A stretch of 64,000 bases of DNA from Rhodothermales bacterium (GTDB lineage: Bacteria > Bacteroidota > Rhodothermia > Rhodothermales > JANQRZ01). The notes under the pieces are model-generated. The model worked only from the letters and a program-made list of their open reading frames with translations. It was not told the DNA's origin and searched no databases. The stretch is from the NCBI GenBank assembly GCA_028284265.1, contig JANQRZ010000006.1, positions 391,472 to 455,471 on the forward strand. Direction: 5' to 3'. Positions 33,603-42,979 of this stretch are shown in pieces. How positions within the stretch are numbered: position 1 is the stretch's first letter; each line of letters opens with the position of its first letter. Made by a program: the position numbers and the translations under genes.

Positions 33603-35153
33603 TCATTCTTCCGCCGCCGCCGCTTCGGGTCGCATCAGCGGAAAGAGAATCACGTCGCGGATCGAGTCCTGCCCCGTCATGAGCATCGTCAGGCGGTCGA
33701 TGCCGACGCCGAGGCCAGCGGTCGGGGGCATCCCGTATTCGAGGGCGCGGAGGAAGTCCTCGTCGATCTGGCGCGTGGCTTCGTCGTCGCCTTCGGCGGC
33801 GAGGCGGGCCTGCTCCTCGAAGCGGGCGCGCTGGTCGAGCGGGTCGTTCAGTTCGGAAAAGGCATTGCAGAGTTCCTTGCCGTTGCAGATCACCTCGAAC
33901 CGCTCGGTCAGGCCGGGCTTCTCGCGATGCCGCTTGGCGAGGGGCGATAGCTCGACGGGGTAGTCCGTGATGAACGTCGGCTGGATCAGATGCGGCTCCA
34001 CGAATTCGCCGAAGATCTCGTCGATCAGCTTGCCCGTCCCCATCGACTCGTCGATCTCCAGACCGAGCCCCTTTGCCGCTGCTGCGACCTCGTCGCGGTC
34101 TTTCTGGTACAGGTCGTGCCCGGTCTTCTCCTCGATGGCGTCGAGGAGCGGGATGCGCTTCCACGGGCGCTCGAACGAGATCGTCGTGTCGCCGTGCTGC
34201 ACCTCGGGTTTGTCGTGAAGGGCGACAGCGACGCCGGTGATCATCTCCTCGACGAGGTCCATCATCCAGTCGTAGTCCTTGTAGGCCACGTAGAGTTCGA
34301 GCATCGTGAACTCCGGGTTGTGGAAGCGCGAGAGGCCCTCGTTGCGGAAGTCCTTGGCGATCTCGTAGACGCCGTCGAAGCCGCCGACGATGAGGCGCTT
34401 GAGGTAGAGCTCGTCCGCGATCCGCAGGAAGAGCGGCATGTCGAGCGCGTTGTGGTGCGTCGTGAACGGGCGGGCCGCCGCGCCGCCGTAGAGCGGCTGG
34501 AGCGCGGGCGTCTCGACCTCGATGTAGCCGCGACCGTCGAGGAACCGGCGAATCTCCGAGATGAGCGCAGCCCGCTGCCGAAAGACATCGCGGACTTCGG
34601 GGTTGACGACGAGGTCTACGTAGCGCTGGCGGTAGCGGAATTCCTTGTCGGTGATCTCATTGAAGACTTCGCCGTCCTCGGTCTCCTTCGGAAACGGGAT
34701 CGGGTTGAGGCCCTTCGCCAAGAGGACGAGCTCATCGGCCTCGACCGAGACCTCGCCCATCTTCGTGCGGAAGACGGTGCCGCGCACCCCGACGATGTCG
34801 CCGATGTCGAGCAGCCGCTTGACGACGGTGTTGTAGAACCCTTCCGGCTCGCCTGGCTCCTGGAGGTTGTCGCGCTTGAGGTAGAGCTGAATCTTGCCCG
34901 TCTCGTCGATCAGGTCGACGAACATCACCTTGCCCTTGCCCCGGATCGAGCGGAGGCGACCAGCGAGGGTGACGCGGATCGGCTCGGTGCCCTCTTGCTC
35001 GGGGTCGTGCTTGGCGTCGTCGTAGGCGTCGATAATCTCGGCGGCATGGTGGGTCACGTCCCACGTCGCGGCGGGGTACGGGTCGATGCCGAGGTCGCGG
35101 AGCGATTCGAGGGCGTCGCGGCGGACGCGTTCCTGTTCGGTCAGTTCGGGCAT
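33603..35153 (-). CDS. lysS: Lysine--tRNA ligase (class II)
   Basis: The 516-residue protein has the N-terminal OB-fold ([21 protein letters not shown]) and a class II catalytic core with motif 2 ([20 protein letters not shown]) and motif 3 ([14 protein letters not shown]). [16 protein letters not shown] and the [20 protein letters not shown] segment are characteristic of bacterial LysRS. It charges tRNA-Lys in the cytoplasm. The C-terminus is short and acidic (AAAAEE). It is the first gene after the msrB terminator; the MFS transporter and the histidine kinase follow on the strand, separated by a repeat element. Confidence 0.98.
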   Translation of the reverse strand: MPELTEQERVRRDALESLRDLGIDPYPAATWDVTHHAAEIIDAYDDAKHDPEQEGTEPIRVTLAGRLRSIRGKGKVMFVDLIDETGKIQLYLKRDNLQEPGEPEGFYNTVVKRLLDIGDIVGVRGTVFRTKMGEVSVEADELVLLAKGLNPIPFPKETEDGEVFNEITDKEFRYRQRYVDLVVNPEVRDVFRQRAALISEIRRFLDGRGYIEVETPALQPLYGGAAARPFTTHHNALDMPLFLRIADELYLKRLIVGGFDGVYEIAKDFRNEGLSRFHNPEFTMLELYVAYKDYDWMMDLVEEMITGVAVALHDKPEVQHGDTTISFERPWKRIPLLDAIEEKTGHDLYQKDRDEVAAAAKGLGLEIDESMGTGKLIDEIFGEFVEPHLIQPTFITDYPVELSPLAKRHREKPGLTERFEVICNGKELCNAFSELNDPLDQRARFEEQARLAAEGDDEATRQIDEDFLRALEYGMPPTAGLGVGIDRLTMLMTGQDSIRDVILFPLMRPEAAAAEE

Positions 35154-35176
35154 GGCGGGATTGGTCGGGTAGCGCT

Positions 35177-35208
35177 ACAAAAATAGAGACGCCCCCGGGG
35201 GCGTCTCT
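35177..35208 (-). terminator. Terminator of the msrA-msrB operon
   Basis: A perfect 24-base palindrome, 12 bp per arm (AGAGACGCCCCC and its complement, 35185-35208), is followed on the minus strand by TATTTTTGTAG. It lies 29 bases beyond the msrB stop and just before lysS. Confidence 0.92.
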
Positions 35209-35237
35209 GGTGAAGCCTGTGAATACGGTGGGGCGAG

Positions 35238-35789
35238 CTAGTTCTGCGCCTGCTCGAACAGATAGGCATACTCGCTGTAGCCCTCGGCGATCAGTTGGTC
35301 GGCGGGGATGAACCGGAGGGCGGCGGAGTTGATGCAGTAGCGCAGGCCGGTCGGCTCCGGCCCATCGGGGAAGACGTGGCCGAGGTGTGAGTCAGCGCTC
35401 GCCGAGCGGACTTCGGTGCGGACCATCCCGTGGGATCGGTCCACGACATCGACGATGTTCGCGTCTACGAGCGGTTGCGTGAAACTCGGCCAGCCGGTGC
35501 CGGAGACGAACTTGTCGGTCGAGGAGAACAGCGGCTCACCGGAGACGATGTCCACGTAGATGCCGGGGGCCTTGTTGTCCCAGTATTCGTTGCGGAAGGG
35601 TGGCTCGGTGCCGTCCTCCTGCGTCACGCGGTACTGCATCGGCGTCAGGATGTCGCGCAGCGTATCGGACGCGGCGATCTCGGTGGTATCGCCAGAAAGC
35701 GCTGGTCGGTCCGGCGATTGCGCGAAGGCGATCACGATCATCCCGAGGCCCGCGAAGGCGAGGAGAGGAAGAAACAGTTGACGAGACAT
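35238..35789 (-). CDS. msrB: Peptide-methionine (R)-S-oxide reductase, exported
   Basis: The 183-residue protein has an N-terminal hydrophobic signal ([20 protein letters not shown]), so it acts in the periplasm or as a membrane-anchored enzyme. The SelR domain shows [42 protein letters not shown] and the catalytic cysteine in [11 protein letters not shown]. The two CxxC zinc motifs of many MsrB proteins are absent ([13 protein letters not shown] and [13 protein letters not shown]), so this is the zinc-free form. It follows msrA by 35 bases in one operon: together they repair both diastereomers of oxidised methionine. Confidence 0.96.
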   Translation of the reverse strand: MSRQLFLPLLAFAGLGMIVIAFAQSPDRPALSGDTTEIAASDTLRDILTPMQYRVTQEDGTEPPFRNEYWDNKAPGIYVDIVSGEPLFSSTDKFVSGTGWPSFTQPLVDANIVDVVDRSHGMVRTEVRSASADSHLGHVFPDGPEPTGLRYCINSAALRFIPADQLIAEGYSEYAYLFEQAQN

Positions 35790-35824
35790 GGCTGGCTCAG
35801 GTCAGGTGGGAAAGAGGAGGACGA

Positions 35825-36508
35825 TTAGTTGAGCGGGCCGGGTTTGCCTGCGAGGTCGCCCCAGAGTTCTTCGAGACGGTCATCGCGGCGGCAGCCCTCG
35901 CGGTAGGAGTAATAGCGGTCGGGGTTCGTGCGGTAGAAGTCCTGATGGTAGTCCTCGGCTTCGTAGAACTGCGTCGTCGGTTCGACCGTGGTGGCAATCG
36001 GGTTCTCGGCGCGGGCACTGAGGGTGGCGAGCGAAGCCTCGGCGATGGCCTGCTGCTCGGCGTTGAGGTAGAACAGGATCGAGCGGTATTGCGTGCCCCG
36101 GTCGCAGAACTGGCGGTTCACGGCAAACGGGTCGATGTTGTGCCAAAAGACTTCGACGAGCGTCTCGAAGCTGATGACTTCCGGGTCGTAGATCACGCGG
36201 ACAGCCTCGGCGTAGTCGGTCCGACCGTTCGCCACTTCCTGATAGGTCGGGTTCGGTGTCGTACCGCCGTCGTAACCAGAGACGACGGAGAAGACGCCGT
36301 CAAGCTTCTCGTAGGGCGGCTCCATGCACCAGAAGCAGCCGCCCGCGAAGATGGCCGTGTCGGCGGCAGTGGTGGGTTCGGTGTCGAGGCTGGCAGCGGT
36401 GGTCGGCGCGGGTGTGGTCTCCGCCGTAGCATCAGGGCCGTTGCAGTCGGCAGCGGTGAGGAGCAGTCCGAATACGGCGAGCAGGACAAGAGGGACGGAG
36501 CGTATCAT
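35825..36508 (-). CDS. msrA: Peptide-methionine (S)-S-oxide reductase, exported
   Basis: The ATG at 36508 begins a signal peptide (MIRSVPLVLLAVFGLLLTAADC); the open frame upstream to 36634 has no conserved content. A cysteine follows the hydrophobic stretch, but with Asp before it the lipobox is poor. The 227-residue protein has a threonine/alanine-rich linker, then the MsrA domain with GGCFWCMEPPYEKLDGV (catalytic Cys), GYDGGTTPNPTY and YHQDFYRTNP. A further cysteine in REGCRRDD near the end may be the resolving one. It pairs with msrB in an operon for repair of oxidised periplasmic proteins. Confidence 0.96.
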   Translation of the reverse strand: MIRSVPLVLLAVFGLLLTAADCNGPDATAETTPAPTTAASLDTEPTTAADTAIFAGGCFWCMEPPYEKLDGVFSVVSGYDGGTTPNPTYQEVANGRTDYAEAVRVIYDPEVISFETLVEVFWHNIDPFAVNRQFCDRGTQYRSILFYLNAEQQAIAEASLATLSARAENPIATTVEPTTQFYEAEDYHQDFYRTNPDRYYSYREGCRRDDRLEELWGDLAGKPGPLN

Positions 36509-36626
36509 GGTCGGAGTCGGGTTGGAAGGGTACCCGGTAAACGTTGCGGGGTAGGCTGAGGTGCCCCTGCTGTGTGAAATAACGAGTGCCTTTCTATCAC
36601 AGATCAGTAACAGGACCGGGAGGATT

Positions 36627-38057
36627 ATGAGCAAGGCAGGCCGTTATGATGCTGTTGTCATTGGGGCCGGGCCGAACGGGCTGGCGGCAGCGATCACGCT
36701 CGCCGAGGCCGGGCTTCGGGTCGTCGTGCTGGAGGCGAACGAGACAGCGGGCGGCGGCGTCCGCTCGCTCGCGCTCACCGAGCCTGGGTTCGTCCACGAC
36801 TTCGGGGCGGCGGTCTTTCCGTTCGGCCTCGGCTCGCCGTTCTTCCGGCGGCTCCCGCTGGAGCGCTACGGGCTGAAGTGGATTCACCCCGACCTCCCGC
36901 TCGCCCACCCGCTCGACGACGGACGCGCTGCGCTGATGTATCCCTCGCTCGGCGAGACGGCGGAGCACTTGGGCCGCGACGGGTCGCGTTACCGGCGGCT
37001 TCTGGCCCCGACCGTGCGCGCATGGCCGAAGCTCGCTGAAGAAATCCTCGGTCCAGTGCTGCACATTCCCCGGCACCTCATCACGCTCGGTCGCTTCGGG
37101 CTACCCGCGCTGCTGTCGGCCAGCGCGGTGGCGCGGCTCTTTCGTACCGAGGAGGCGCGGGCGCTGTGGGCGGGCTGCGCGGCGCACGCAGCGCTCCCGT
37201 TTACGGCTTCGGCCTCGGCGGCGGTCGGTCTCGTGCTGATGGGCGTCGGCCACCGCGTCGGCTGGCCGATCCCGGAGGGCGGAGCGCAGGCCATCACCGA
37301 TGCGCTCGTCGCCCATCTCGGAACGCTCGGCGGCGAGGTTGTGACGGGCGAGCGGGTGGAGGCATGGGACGACCTGCCACCCGCGAAGGCGGTGCTGATG
37401 GACACCGCGCCGGAGACGTTGCTGAAGGTGGCGGGCGACCGGCTATCCGATAGCTATCGCGAGGCGCTCCGCAGCTTCCAACGCGGCCCGGCGGTGTTCA
37501 AGCTCGACTACGCGCTCGACGGGCCAGTACCGTGGGCGAATGCCGACGTGGCCCGCGCTGCCACCGTGCATCTCGGTGGGACGTTCGAGGAACTGGCCGA
37601 GGCCGAGGCAGCGGTCGCCGAAGGGATTGTTCACCCACGCCCCTACGTGCTCCTCGCCCAGCCGAGCCTGTTCGATCCGACCCGTGCGCCCGAAGGCAAG
37701 CACACGCTCTGGGCTTACGCCCATCTGCCCTTCGGCTCAAACGCCGATTACACGGAGGCCATCGAGGCGCAGATCGAACGGTTCGCGCCGGGCTTCCGGG
37801 ACCGCGTGATCGCCCGCAGCACGCTCGATCCGGCAGCGCTCGAACGGCACAACGCCAACCTCGTCGGCGGCGACATCTTCGGCGGGGCGCAGAATCTTGG
37901 TCAAGTGATTGCCCGACCTCGGCTTCGCCCGCAGCCGTATCGCACGGGGGCGGATGGTCTCTACCTCTGCTCGGCCTCGACGCCGCCCGGAGCCGGGACG
38001 CACGGGATGTGTGGGGTGCGCGCCGCCGAGGCCGCGCTCCGCGACGTGTTCGGATAG
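36627..38057 (+). CDS. FAD-dependent oxidoreductase, PYROXD2/phytoene-desaturase-like
   Basis: The ATG at 36627 is preceded by GGGAGG and followed by the dinucleotide-binding fold YDAVVIGAGPNGLAAAITLAEAG with the E of VVLEANETAGG. The 476-residue protein ends with a typical FAD motif (GLYLCSASTPPGAGTHGMCG). Length and motifs resemble PYROXD2-type proteins (HDFGAAVFPFG, PIPEGGAQAI), a sister group of carotenoid desaturases. The substrate is unknown: no carotenoid genes are near. It runs towards der with a 94-base gap that holds a long hairpin. Confidence 0.85.
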   Translation: MSKAGRYDAVVIGAGPNGLAAAITLAEAGLRVVVLEANETAGGGVRSLALTEPGFVHDFGAAVFPFGLGSPFFRRLPLERYGLKWIHPDLPLAHPLDDGRAALMYPSLGETAEHLGRDGSRYRRLLAPTVRAWPKLAEEILGPVLHIPRHLITLGRFGLPALLSASAVARLFRTEEARALWAGCAAHAALPFTASASAAVGLVLMGVGHRVGWPIPEGGAQAITDALVAHLGTLGGEVVTGERVEAWDDLPPAKAVLMDTAPETLLKVAGDRLSDSYREALRSFQRGPAVFKLDYALDGPVPWANADVARAATVHLGGTFEELAEAEAAVAEGIVHPRPYVLLAQPSLFDPTRAPEGKHTLWAYAHLPFGSNADYTEAIEAQIERFAPGFRDRVIARSTLDPAALERHNANLVGGDIFGGAQNLGQVIARPRLRPQPYRTGADGLYLCSASTPPGAGTHGMCGVRAAEAALRDVFG

Positions 38058-38070
38058 AAGAGAAAAGAAT

Positions 38071-38138
38071 GAGAAGAGAGAGGAGATAGAAAAGAGAGGT
38101 GCTCTGTCCTCTATCTTTTCCATCTCCTCCCTCTTTTC
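38071..38138. terminator. Long purine/pyrimidine hairpin between oxidoreductase gene and der
   Basis: A purine-only arm (38071-38099) folds onto a pyrimidine arm (38108-38138), with an 8-base loop, about 27 pairs, one bulge and a few mismatches. It fits a termination or processing structure for the upstream gene, but the T content is spread through the arm instead of in a run after it. Confidence 0.55.
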
Positions 38139-38151
38139 TCTCTTAATTCCT

Positions 38152-39453
38152 ATGCCCCTCGTCGCCATCGTCGGTCGTCCGAACGTCGGCAAGAGCACGC
38201 TCTTCAACCGGCTCACGGAGCAGCGCCAAGCCATCGTTCACGACGAGCCGGGCGTGACGCGCGACCGTGTCTACGGCGACGCCGAGTGGAGCGGGCGCAC
38301 GTTCGATATCGTCGACACGGGTGGATTCGTGCCCCGCTCGGCAGACCGGTTCGAGGCGGCGATCCGCGAGCAGGTCCAGATCGCCCTCGGCGAGGCCGAC
38401 GCCATCGTGTTTGTCGGCGACGTGTTGACCGGCATTACGGACCTCGACCAAGAGATGGCGACGGTCCTGCGTCGAACCGAGAAGCCCGTGTTCGTCGTTG
38501 CCAACAAAGCCGACAGTGCGGCGCGGCGGCTCGACGCGGCAGAGTTCTACAACCTCGGTCTCGGCGAAGTCTACCCCGTCAGCGCCGCCAACGGCATGGG
38601 CACGGGCGACTTCCTCGACGACCTCGTGGCGGCCCTCCCCGAGGACAGTTCAGACGAGCACCCCGATGTGCCGCGCATCGCGTTCATCGGTCGTCCGAAC
38701 GTCGGCAAGTCGTCGCTCACGAACGCGCTCCTTGGCCACGAGCGAAGCATCGTCACCGAAATCAGCGGAACGACCCGCGACTCGATCGACGTGCTTGTCG
38801 AGCACAACGGGCAGGAGGTCGTGCTCGTCGATACCGCCGGGTTGCGGAGGAAAGCCCGCGTCCATGAGAACGTCGAGTTCTACTCAACCCTCCGCACCGA
38901 GCGCGCCGTGCAGTCCTGCGACGTGGCAGTGGTGCTCCTCGATGCGACGCTCGGCCTCGAAGCGCAGGACGCCCGCATCATCCGGCAGGCGGAGGAGATG
39001 AAGAAGGGCATCGTCATCGCCGTCAACAAGTGGGACTTGGTCGACAAAGAGACCAACACCGCCAGAGATTTCGAGCGCGGCATCCACGAGCGCCTCGGGA
39101 CGCTCGACTTCATCCCCGTTGTGTTCATCTCCGCGCTCACTGGGCAGCGCAAGGAGAAGGTGCTCGACATCGCGCTCGCCGTCGCTGCTGAGCGCGGCAA
39201 GCAGATTCCTACGGCGCAGCTCAACGCGGTCGTCGAGAAAGCCGTGCAGCGGCACCACCCGCCGTCGGCGAACGGGCGGCAAGTGACGATCAAGTACGCC
39301 ACCCAGGTCCGCACCGAGCCGCCGGTCGTCGCGTTCTTCAGCAACTACCCACAGGGGGTGAAGGAGGCGTACCGGCGCTACCTCGAGAACAAGCTCCGCG
39401 AGGCGTTCGGGTTCGAGGGCGTCCCGCTCACCCTGTCGTTCAAGCAGAAATGA
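38152..39453 (+). CDS. der: Ribosome biogenesis GTPase Der
   Basis: The ATG at 38152 gives MPLVAIVGRPNVGKSTLFNR; the frame continues far upstream but only as read-through. The 433-residue protein has two tandem GTPase domains: P-loops GRPNVGKST near residue 8 and GRPNVGKSS near 181, switch motifs DTGGF and DTAGLRRKAR, and base-specificity motifs NKAD and NKWD. The KH-like C-terminal domain ends with SNYPQGVKEAYRRYLENKLR and GVPLTLSFKQK. It is needed for 50S subunit maturation in the cytoplasm. Its stop overlaps the start of a small membrane protein gene (ATGA). Confidence 0.97.
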   Translation: MPLVAIVGRPNVGKSTLFNRLTEQRQAIVHDEPGVTRDRVYGDAEWSGRTFDIVDTGGFVPRSADRFEAAIREQVQIALGEADAIVFVGDVLTGITDLDQEMATVLRRTEKPVFVVANKADSAARRLDAAEFYNLGLGEVYPVSAANGMGTGDFLDDLVAALPEDSSDEHPDVPRIAFIGRPNVGKSSLTNALLGHERSIVTEISGTTRDSIDVLVEHNGQEVVLVDTAGLRRKARVHENVEFYSTLRTERAVQSCDVAVVLLDATLGLEAQDARIIRQAEEMKKGIVIAVNKWDLVDKETNTARDFERGIHERLGTLDFIPVVFISALTGQRKEKVLDIALAVAAERGKQIPTAQLNAVVEKAVQRHHPPSANGRQVTIKYATQVRTEPPVVAFFSNYPQGVKEAYRRYLENKLREAFGFEGVPLTLSFKQK

Positions 39454-39674
39454 ACACGCTCGCTCGATTCCTCCCCCTCGCCTTCGTTGCGCTCGCGGTC
39501 GTACAGTTTGTGCTCGGTCGCCCCCTCATTGGCGGGGCCTATGGGGCGATAGCGCTTGGTCTTGTACTCTACGGGGCCGGTACGAGACAGAGTGCTCGTC
39601 CGCTTCAGTGGTTCGGCGCAGGTATCGCCGCCTTCGCGCTCGTCATCCTCCTCTGGGCGGCGTTCCTTCGCTGA
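39450..39674 (+). CDS. Small membrane protein, function unknown
   Basis: The 74-residue frame starts at an ATG that overlaps the der stop by four bases, which suggests translational coupling. It has about three hydrophobic stretches (FLPLAFVALAVVQFVL, IGGAYGAIALGLVLYGAG, WFGAGIAAFALVILLWAAFL) and few charged residues. I recognise no family. The tight link to der and codon use like its neighbours favour a real gene. A role at the inner membrane is inferred. Confidence 0.6.
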   Translation: MNTLARFLPLAFVALAVVQFVLGRPLIGGAYGAIALGLVLYGAGTRQSARPLQWFGAGIAAFALVILLWAAFLR

Positions 39675-39752
39675 ATCCGAAACGAGCGGGGCCGCCGGGC
39701 GTTGGACCTCCTCCGTATCTTTCGCTCCACCCCCGATCTCACCTGACCCACG

Positions 39753-40379
39753 ATGGCCGGAACGCCTGTCAACAACGCCACCCCGAATGAGCGCACGCTC
39801 AACATCTGGGAAAAACTCTACCTCCCGGAGATTTTCAAGGGGCTGAAGTATTCCTACTCGAAGATGAGCGCGCCGCGCTACACGTTCGAGTACCCCGAGG
39901 AGCAATGGTACCCGCCGGACTCGTACCGCGGGCGTCCCGTGCTCGTCGAGGAAGAAGGGCGGCCCCGCTGCGTCTCGTGCGGCCTCTGCGCCCGAAGCTG
40001 CCCGCCGCTCGCCATCTCGATGCAGGCCCACGAGGTCTTCGACGACGTGAAGGAGCGCGAGCCGGAGTGGTTCGAGATCAATATGCTCCGCTGCATCTAC
40101 TGCGGCTTCTGCGAGGAGGTCTGCCCCGAAGAGGCCATCGTGATGTCGAAGGAGTACGATCTCACGTTCCACGACCGAGAAGAGGCCCACTTCGGCCTCG
40201 ACCGGCTGCTCGTTCCGAAAGAGTTCCTCGCCGACCGGCTTGCTTTCCTAGAGCGGCAGAAGAACCCGCAGTTCGGCCAGCAGTGGGACTTCCCGAAGGC
40301 GAACAACGTCCACACGCTCCGCAACCGGCTCGACTACGCCCTCGCCGAAGCGAAGGACACGGATTCGGCAGAAGCGTGA
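39753..40379 (+). CDS. nuoI: NADH-quinone oxidoreductase subunit I
   Basis: The 208-residue protein has the two [4Fe-4S] binding motifs of NuoI, CVSCGLCARSCPPLAI near residue 73 and CIYCGFCEEVCPEEAI near 115. The N-terminal RGRPVLVEEEGRPR and the amphipathic WEKLYLPEIFKGLKY stretch match the family. It carries electrons through the peripheral arm of respiratory complex I at the inner membrane. No other nuo gene is in view, so complex I genes are dispersed here. Its stop overlaps a GTG start of the next gene (GTGA). Confidence 0.94.
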   Translation: MAGTPVNNATPNERTLNIWEKLYLPEIFKGLKYSYSKMSAPRYTFEYPEEQWYPPDSYRGRPVLVEEEGRPRCVSCGLCARSCPPLAISMQAHEVFDDVKEREPEWFEINMLRCIYCGFCEEVCPEEAIVMSKEYDLTFHDREEAHFGLDRLLVPKEFLADRLAFLERQKNPQFGQQWDFPKANNVHTLRNRLDYALAEAKDTDSAEA

Positions 40380-40852
40380 GCACACCGGAGCAGCAAGCCG
40401 ATCTCGTCGATCAGCTTCGCTATCTCATCGATGAAGCCGAGGCGATGGAGCCGCTCCTCGCCGGGTTGCCTGCCGACGTGCCAACGATGCACCTCCCCGG
40501 CGAGCGGTCGATCCTCGGTACCCTCGCGCACCTTGCCGCGCTCGACCGTGTCGCGCTTGATCGGCTGCGGCAGATGCTCACAGAGGACCGCCCCGCGTTC
40601 GAGGAGACTCCGATGCAGGGTACAGAGCACGGTGATATCGAGACGGCGCTCGCCGATCTGCGCGCTGCCCGCTCGGCGCTGTCCGATGCCTTCTCCGCTG
40701 TCCCGACCGCCGGCTGGTCGCGCGCGGCTACGTTCCCTGATGGGTCGCGCCGTGACGTAGCCGGATTCGCCCTCGCCATCACGCAGCGTGACACCGCCGA
40801 GTTGCGCCGCCTCGCCTACAGGCTTCACGAGAGCAATCTCCGGGACGTATAG
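40376..40852 (+). CDS. DinB-like family protein
   Basis: The likely start is a GTG at 40376 whose last bases overlap the nuoI stop, giving a 158-residue protein beginning MSTPEQQADLVDQLRYLIDEAE. It is mostly helical, with four helices expected, and shows a DinB-like pattern (LAGLPADVPTMHLPGERS, GTLAHLAALDRVALDRL and a closing DTAELRRLAYRLHE). DinB-superfamily proteins bind a metal through histidines and include thiol-transfer enzymes; a clear three-His set is not evident, so the activity is uncertain. Tight coupling to nuoI may be fortuitous. Confidence 0.6.
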   Translation: MSTPEQQADLVDQLRYLIDEAEAMEPLLAGLPADVPTMHLPGERSILGTLAHLAALDRVALDRLRQMLTEDRPAFEETPMQGTEHGDIETALADLRAARSALSDAFSAVPTAGWSRAATFPDGSRRDVAGFALAITQRDTAELRRLAYRLHESNLRDV

Positions 40853-41093
40853 CCAAGGAGATCGGCGAGTGCGCGGTTCATGGGCGACTGTGTCTATTCC
40901 GGGTCGTCACGGGTAGTACCTTCGGTTGGGCAATCCCGGCGTATTCCTCGGCGTTCAATGCTCGTCTCGCGCTGACGATGCCTGCTCATAGCCCGACGGA
41001 GGCGGTGTGACGTGGGCGTGACATAGCCGCCGTCTACTTTGGCTATCATCGGTTTCCCCGATACTCTCCGCTGCTTCTCACTACGCAGACCGC

Positions 41094-42143
41094 ATGGCCG
41101 CGCGCGCTCCATCCTTCGATGACCTCGCTGTTGCGTTCCGGCACGGCAACGTCAAGCCGCTGTACTTCTTCTACGGCGACGAGGGTTTCCTGATGGACGA
41201 ATTGCAGGCGCTCCTCGTCGAGCACGCCTTGCAGCCGCACGAGCGCGATTTCAACCTTGACCTGTTCCACGGCCCCGACGCCGACGCCAAGGCAGTGCTA
41301 GCCGCGTGCATGGGCTATCCGGTGATGGCACAGCGCCGCGTGGTGATCGTCCGGTCGTTCGAGAAGCTGGCCGAGAACCGGGCGTTCAAAGAGTACGCCG
41401 TCCAGCCGAACCCGACGGCAGTAGTGCTCCTGCTCTGCACCGGCAAGCCGAACCTCTCGGCGCACCCCTACCGTGCTCTCCGCGAGCACGCCGTGGCCGT
41501 CGAATTCAAGTCGCTCTACGACCGGCAAATGCCGGGCTGGCTCGATAGCCGGGCGAAGACGCTGGGCGTGAAGCTGGAGCCGGGTGCCGCGCAGATGCTG
41601 TCGCAGACCGTGGGGACCGACCTCCGCACGGCCTCGGCAGAACTCGATAAGCTCAAGACCTACGCCGGAGCGCGGACGACGATCACCGAGGACGATGTGC
41701 TCGCCGCCGGAGGGCATGGGCGCGAGTTCAATGTTTTCGAACTGCAAAAAGCCTTCGGCCAAGGCGACCGCGTTCGAGCAACGGCCATCATTGAGCGGAT
41801 GCTCGCGCAGGCCGCTAGTCGGCGCGGCGAAGCGTTGATGATCGTGACGATGCTCTCGCGCTACTTCCTGAAACTCCGCAAGCTAGCGGGCGCACGAGGT
41901 ATGCCGCAGCGCGACCTCGCCCGGCATATCGGTGTCAATCCGTATTTTGTGAAAGAGTACGAGGCGGCGCTCCACCACCTCGGAGTCCAAGCGGTGCGGC
42001 GTGCTTTTGAAGCGCTCCTCGCCGCCGATTTTGAATTGAAGGGCGGTGCCGAACGTGACGAGCGCCTCGTGCTTCTGCTGGCTCTCGGGCGGATCCTCCG
42101 CCCGGCGTCTCCCGCTCGATCCTTGTCCCACTCCACCACCTGA
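41094..42143 (+). CDS. holA: DNA polymerase III subunit delta
   Basis: The 349-residue protein matches HolA: an N-terminal AAA+-like fold without a functional P-loop (VKPLYFFYGDEGFLMDELQA), then MAQRRVVIVRSFEKL, LLLCTGKPN and TVGTDLRTASAELDKLKTYA, and a helical C-terminal collar (MLSRYFLKLRKLAGARG, HIGVNPYFVKEYEAALHHL). It opens the beta sliding clamp in the clamp-loader complex at the replication fork. The start codon follows a 241-base gap without visible genes. The usual neighbours lptE and rpsT are not adjacent, although rpsT lies in this window. Confidence 0.93.
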   Translation: MAARAPSFDDLAVAFRHGNVKPLYFFYGDEGFLMDELQALLVEHALQPHERDFNLDLFHGPDADAKAVLAACMGYPVMAQRRVVIVRSFEKLAENRAFKEYAVQPNPTAVVLLLCTGKPNLSAHPYRALREHAVAVEFKSLYDRQMPGWLDSRAKTLGVKLEPGAAQMLSQTVGTDLRTASAELDKLKTYAGARTTITEDDVLAAGGHGREFNVFELQKAFGQGDRVRATAIIERMLAQAASRRGEALMIVTMLSRYFLKLRKLAGARGMPQRDLARHIGVNPYFVKEYEAALHHLGVQAVRRAFEALLAADFELKGGAERDERLVLLLALGRILRPASPARSLSHSTT

Positions 42144-42187
42144 CCTGCTGACCGCTGCGTGGTCGGCGCACCGAAATCGAGGCCCTT

Positions 42188-42862
42188 ATGGCGACAAGCC
42201 CTGTGAAAACCCGCAAGATGGTCAGCCGCAGCGCGCTGCTCAGTAAGCCGCAGAGCAAGCATTACGACACCCTGCTCCAGATGAGCGATGAGGACCTCAT
42301 GGCGCAGTTCCAAGCGGGCACCGTCGAGGCATTCGATATCCTCGTCAGCCGCTACAAGGACCCGCTGACGAACTACATCTACCGCTTCCTCGGTGACATG
42401 AAGGAGTGCGAGGACCTGTTGCAGGAGACCTTCCTTCGCGTCTACCGCAACCGCCACTCATACCGCCGGATCGCCAAGTTCTCGACGTGGCTCTACACCA
42501 TCGCGGGTAACCTCGCCCGCTCCGAGTACCGCAAGCGCAAGCGCCGCCGCCTCTACTCCCTCCAGAGCGTCAACCGCGACGACGAGGAGTACGAGGTCGA
42601 GATTCCCGACGAGCAGTTCTCGCCGGACAAGCACACCGAGAGCACTATTCAGGACCGCCACATTCAGGAGGCCCTGAAGCAGATCCCGGAGGAGTTCCGC
42701 GAGGTGGTCGTGCTGCGCGACGTGCAGAACCTCGCCTACGAGGAGATCGCCGAGATCACGGGCCTCCCGATGGGGACGGTCAAGAGCCGGATCAACCGGG
42801 GTCGGACCAAGCTGCAGGGCTTGCTTAAAGAGGTCTATACGTCGCAGACGCCCAAAGCGTGA
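42188..42862 (+). CDS. ECF/SigW-like RNA polymerase sigma factor
   Basis: The 224-residue protein has a basic N-terminal stretch (MATSPVKTRKMVSRSALLSK), then region 2 (LMAQFQAGTVEAFDILVSRY, DLLQETFLRVYRNRHSYR) and region 4 (VVLRDVQNLAYEEIAEITGL then PMGTVKSRINRGRTKL). The ATG at 42281 (MSDEDLMAQF) is an alternative start that would remove the tail. Only 44 bases separate it from holA. No anti-sigma factor gene follows; instead a hairpin closes the unit. It may be constitutively free or controlled elsewhere. Regulon unknown. Confidence 0.93.
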   Translation: MATSPVKTRKMVSRSALLSKPQSKHYDTLLQMSDEDLMAQFQAGTVEAFDILVSRYKDPLTNYIYRFLGDMKECEDLLQETFLRVYRNRHSYRRIAKFSTWLYTIAGNLARSEYRKRKRRRLYSLQSVNRDDEEYEVEIPDEQFSPDKHTESTIQDRHIQEALKQIPEEFREVVVLRDVQNLAYEEIAEITGLPMGTVKSRINRGRTKLQGLLKEVYTSQTPKA

Positions 42863-42911
42863 GATGGATGATGGAGGCTAGAGTGCCATTCTCCATCTTC
42901 TATCCTCTTTT
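42863..42911 (+). terminator. Hairpin after the sigma factor gene
   Basis: GAGATGGATGATGGAG-type purine-rich arm (42863-42876) pairs with CTCCATCTTCTATC (42891-42904), 13 of 14 positions, with a 14-base loop and a pyrimidine tail CTCTTTTCC. Similar in style to the hairpin at 38071. Confidence 0.6.
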
Positions 42912-42979
42912 CCCCAGTGTCTTCCCGTTGTCCTTGCAGTGGCTAGTGCCGTACCTTGCGTGCCCGCTACAGGAAACGA

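Noticed and set aside
33990-35186. 398-codon plus-strand frame opposite lysS
   Set aside because: Antisense of a highly conserved tRNA synthetase gene.
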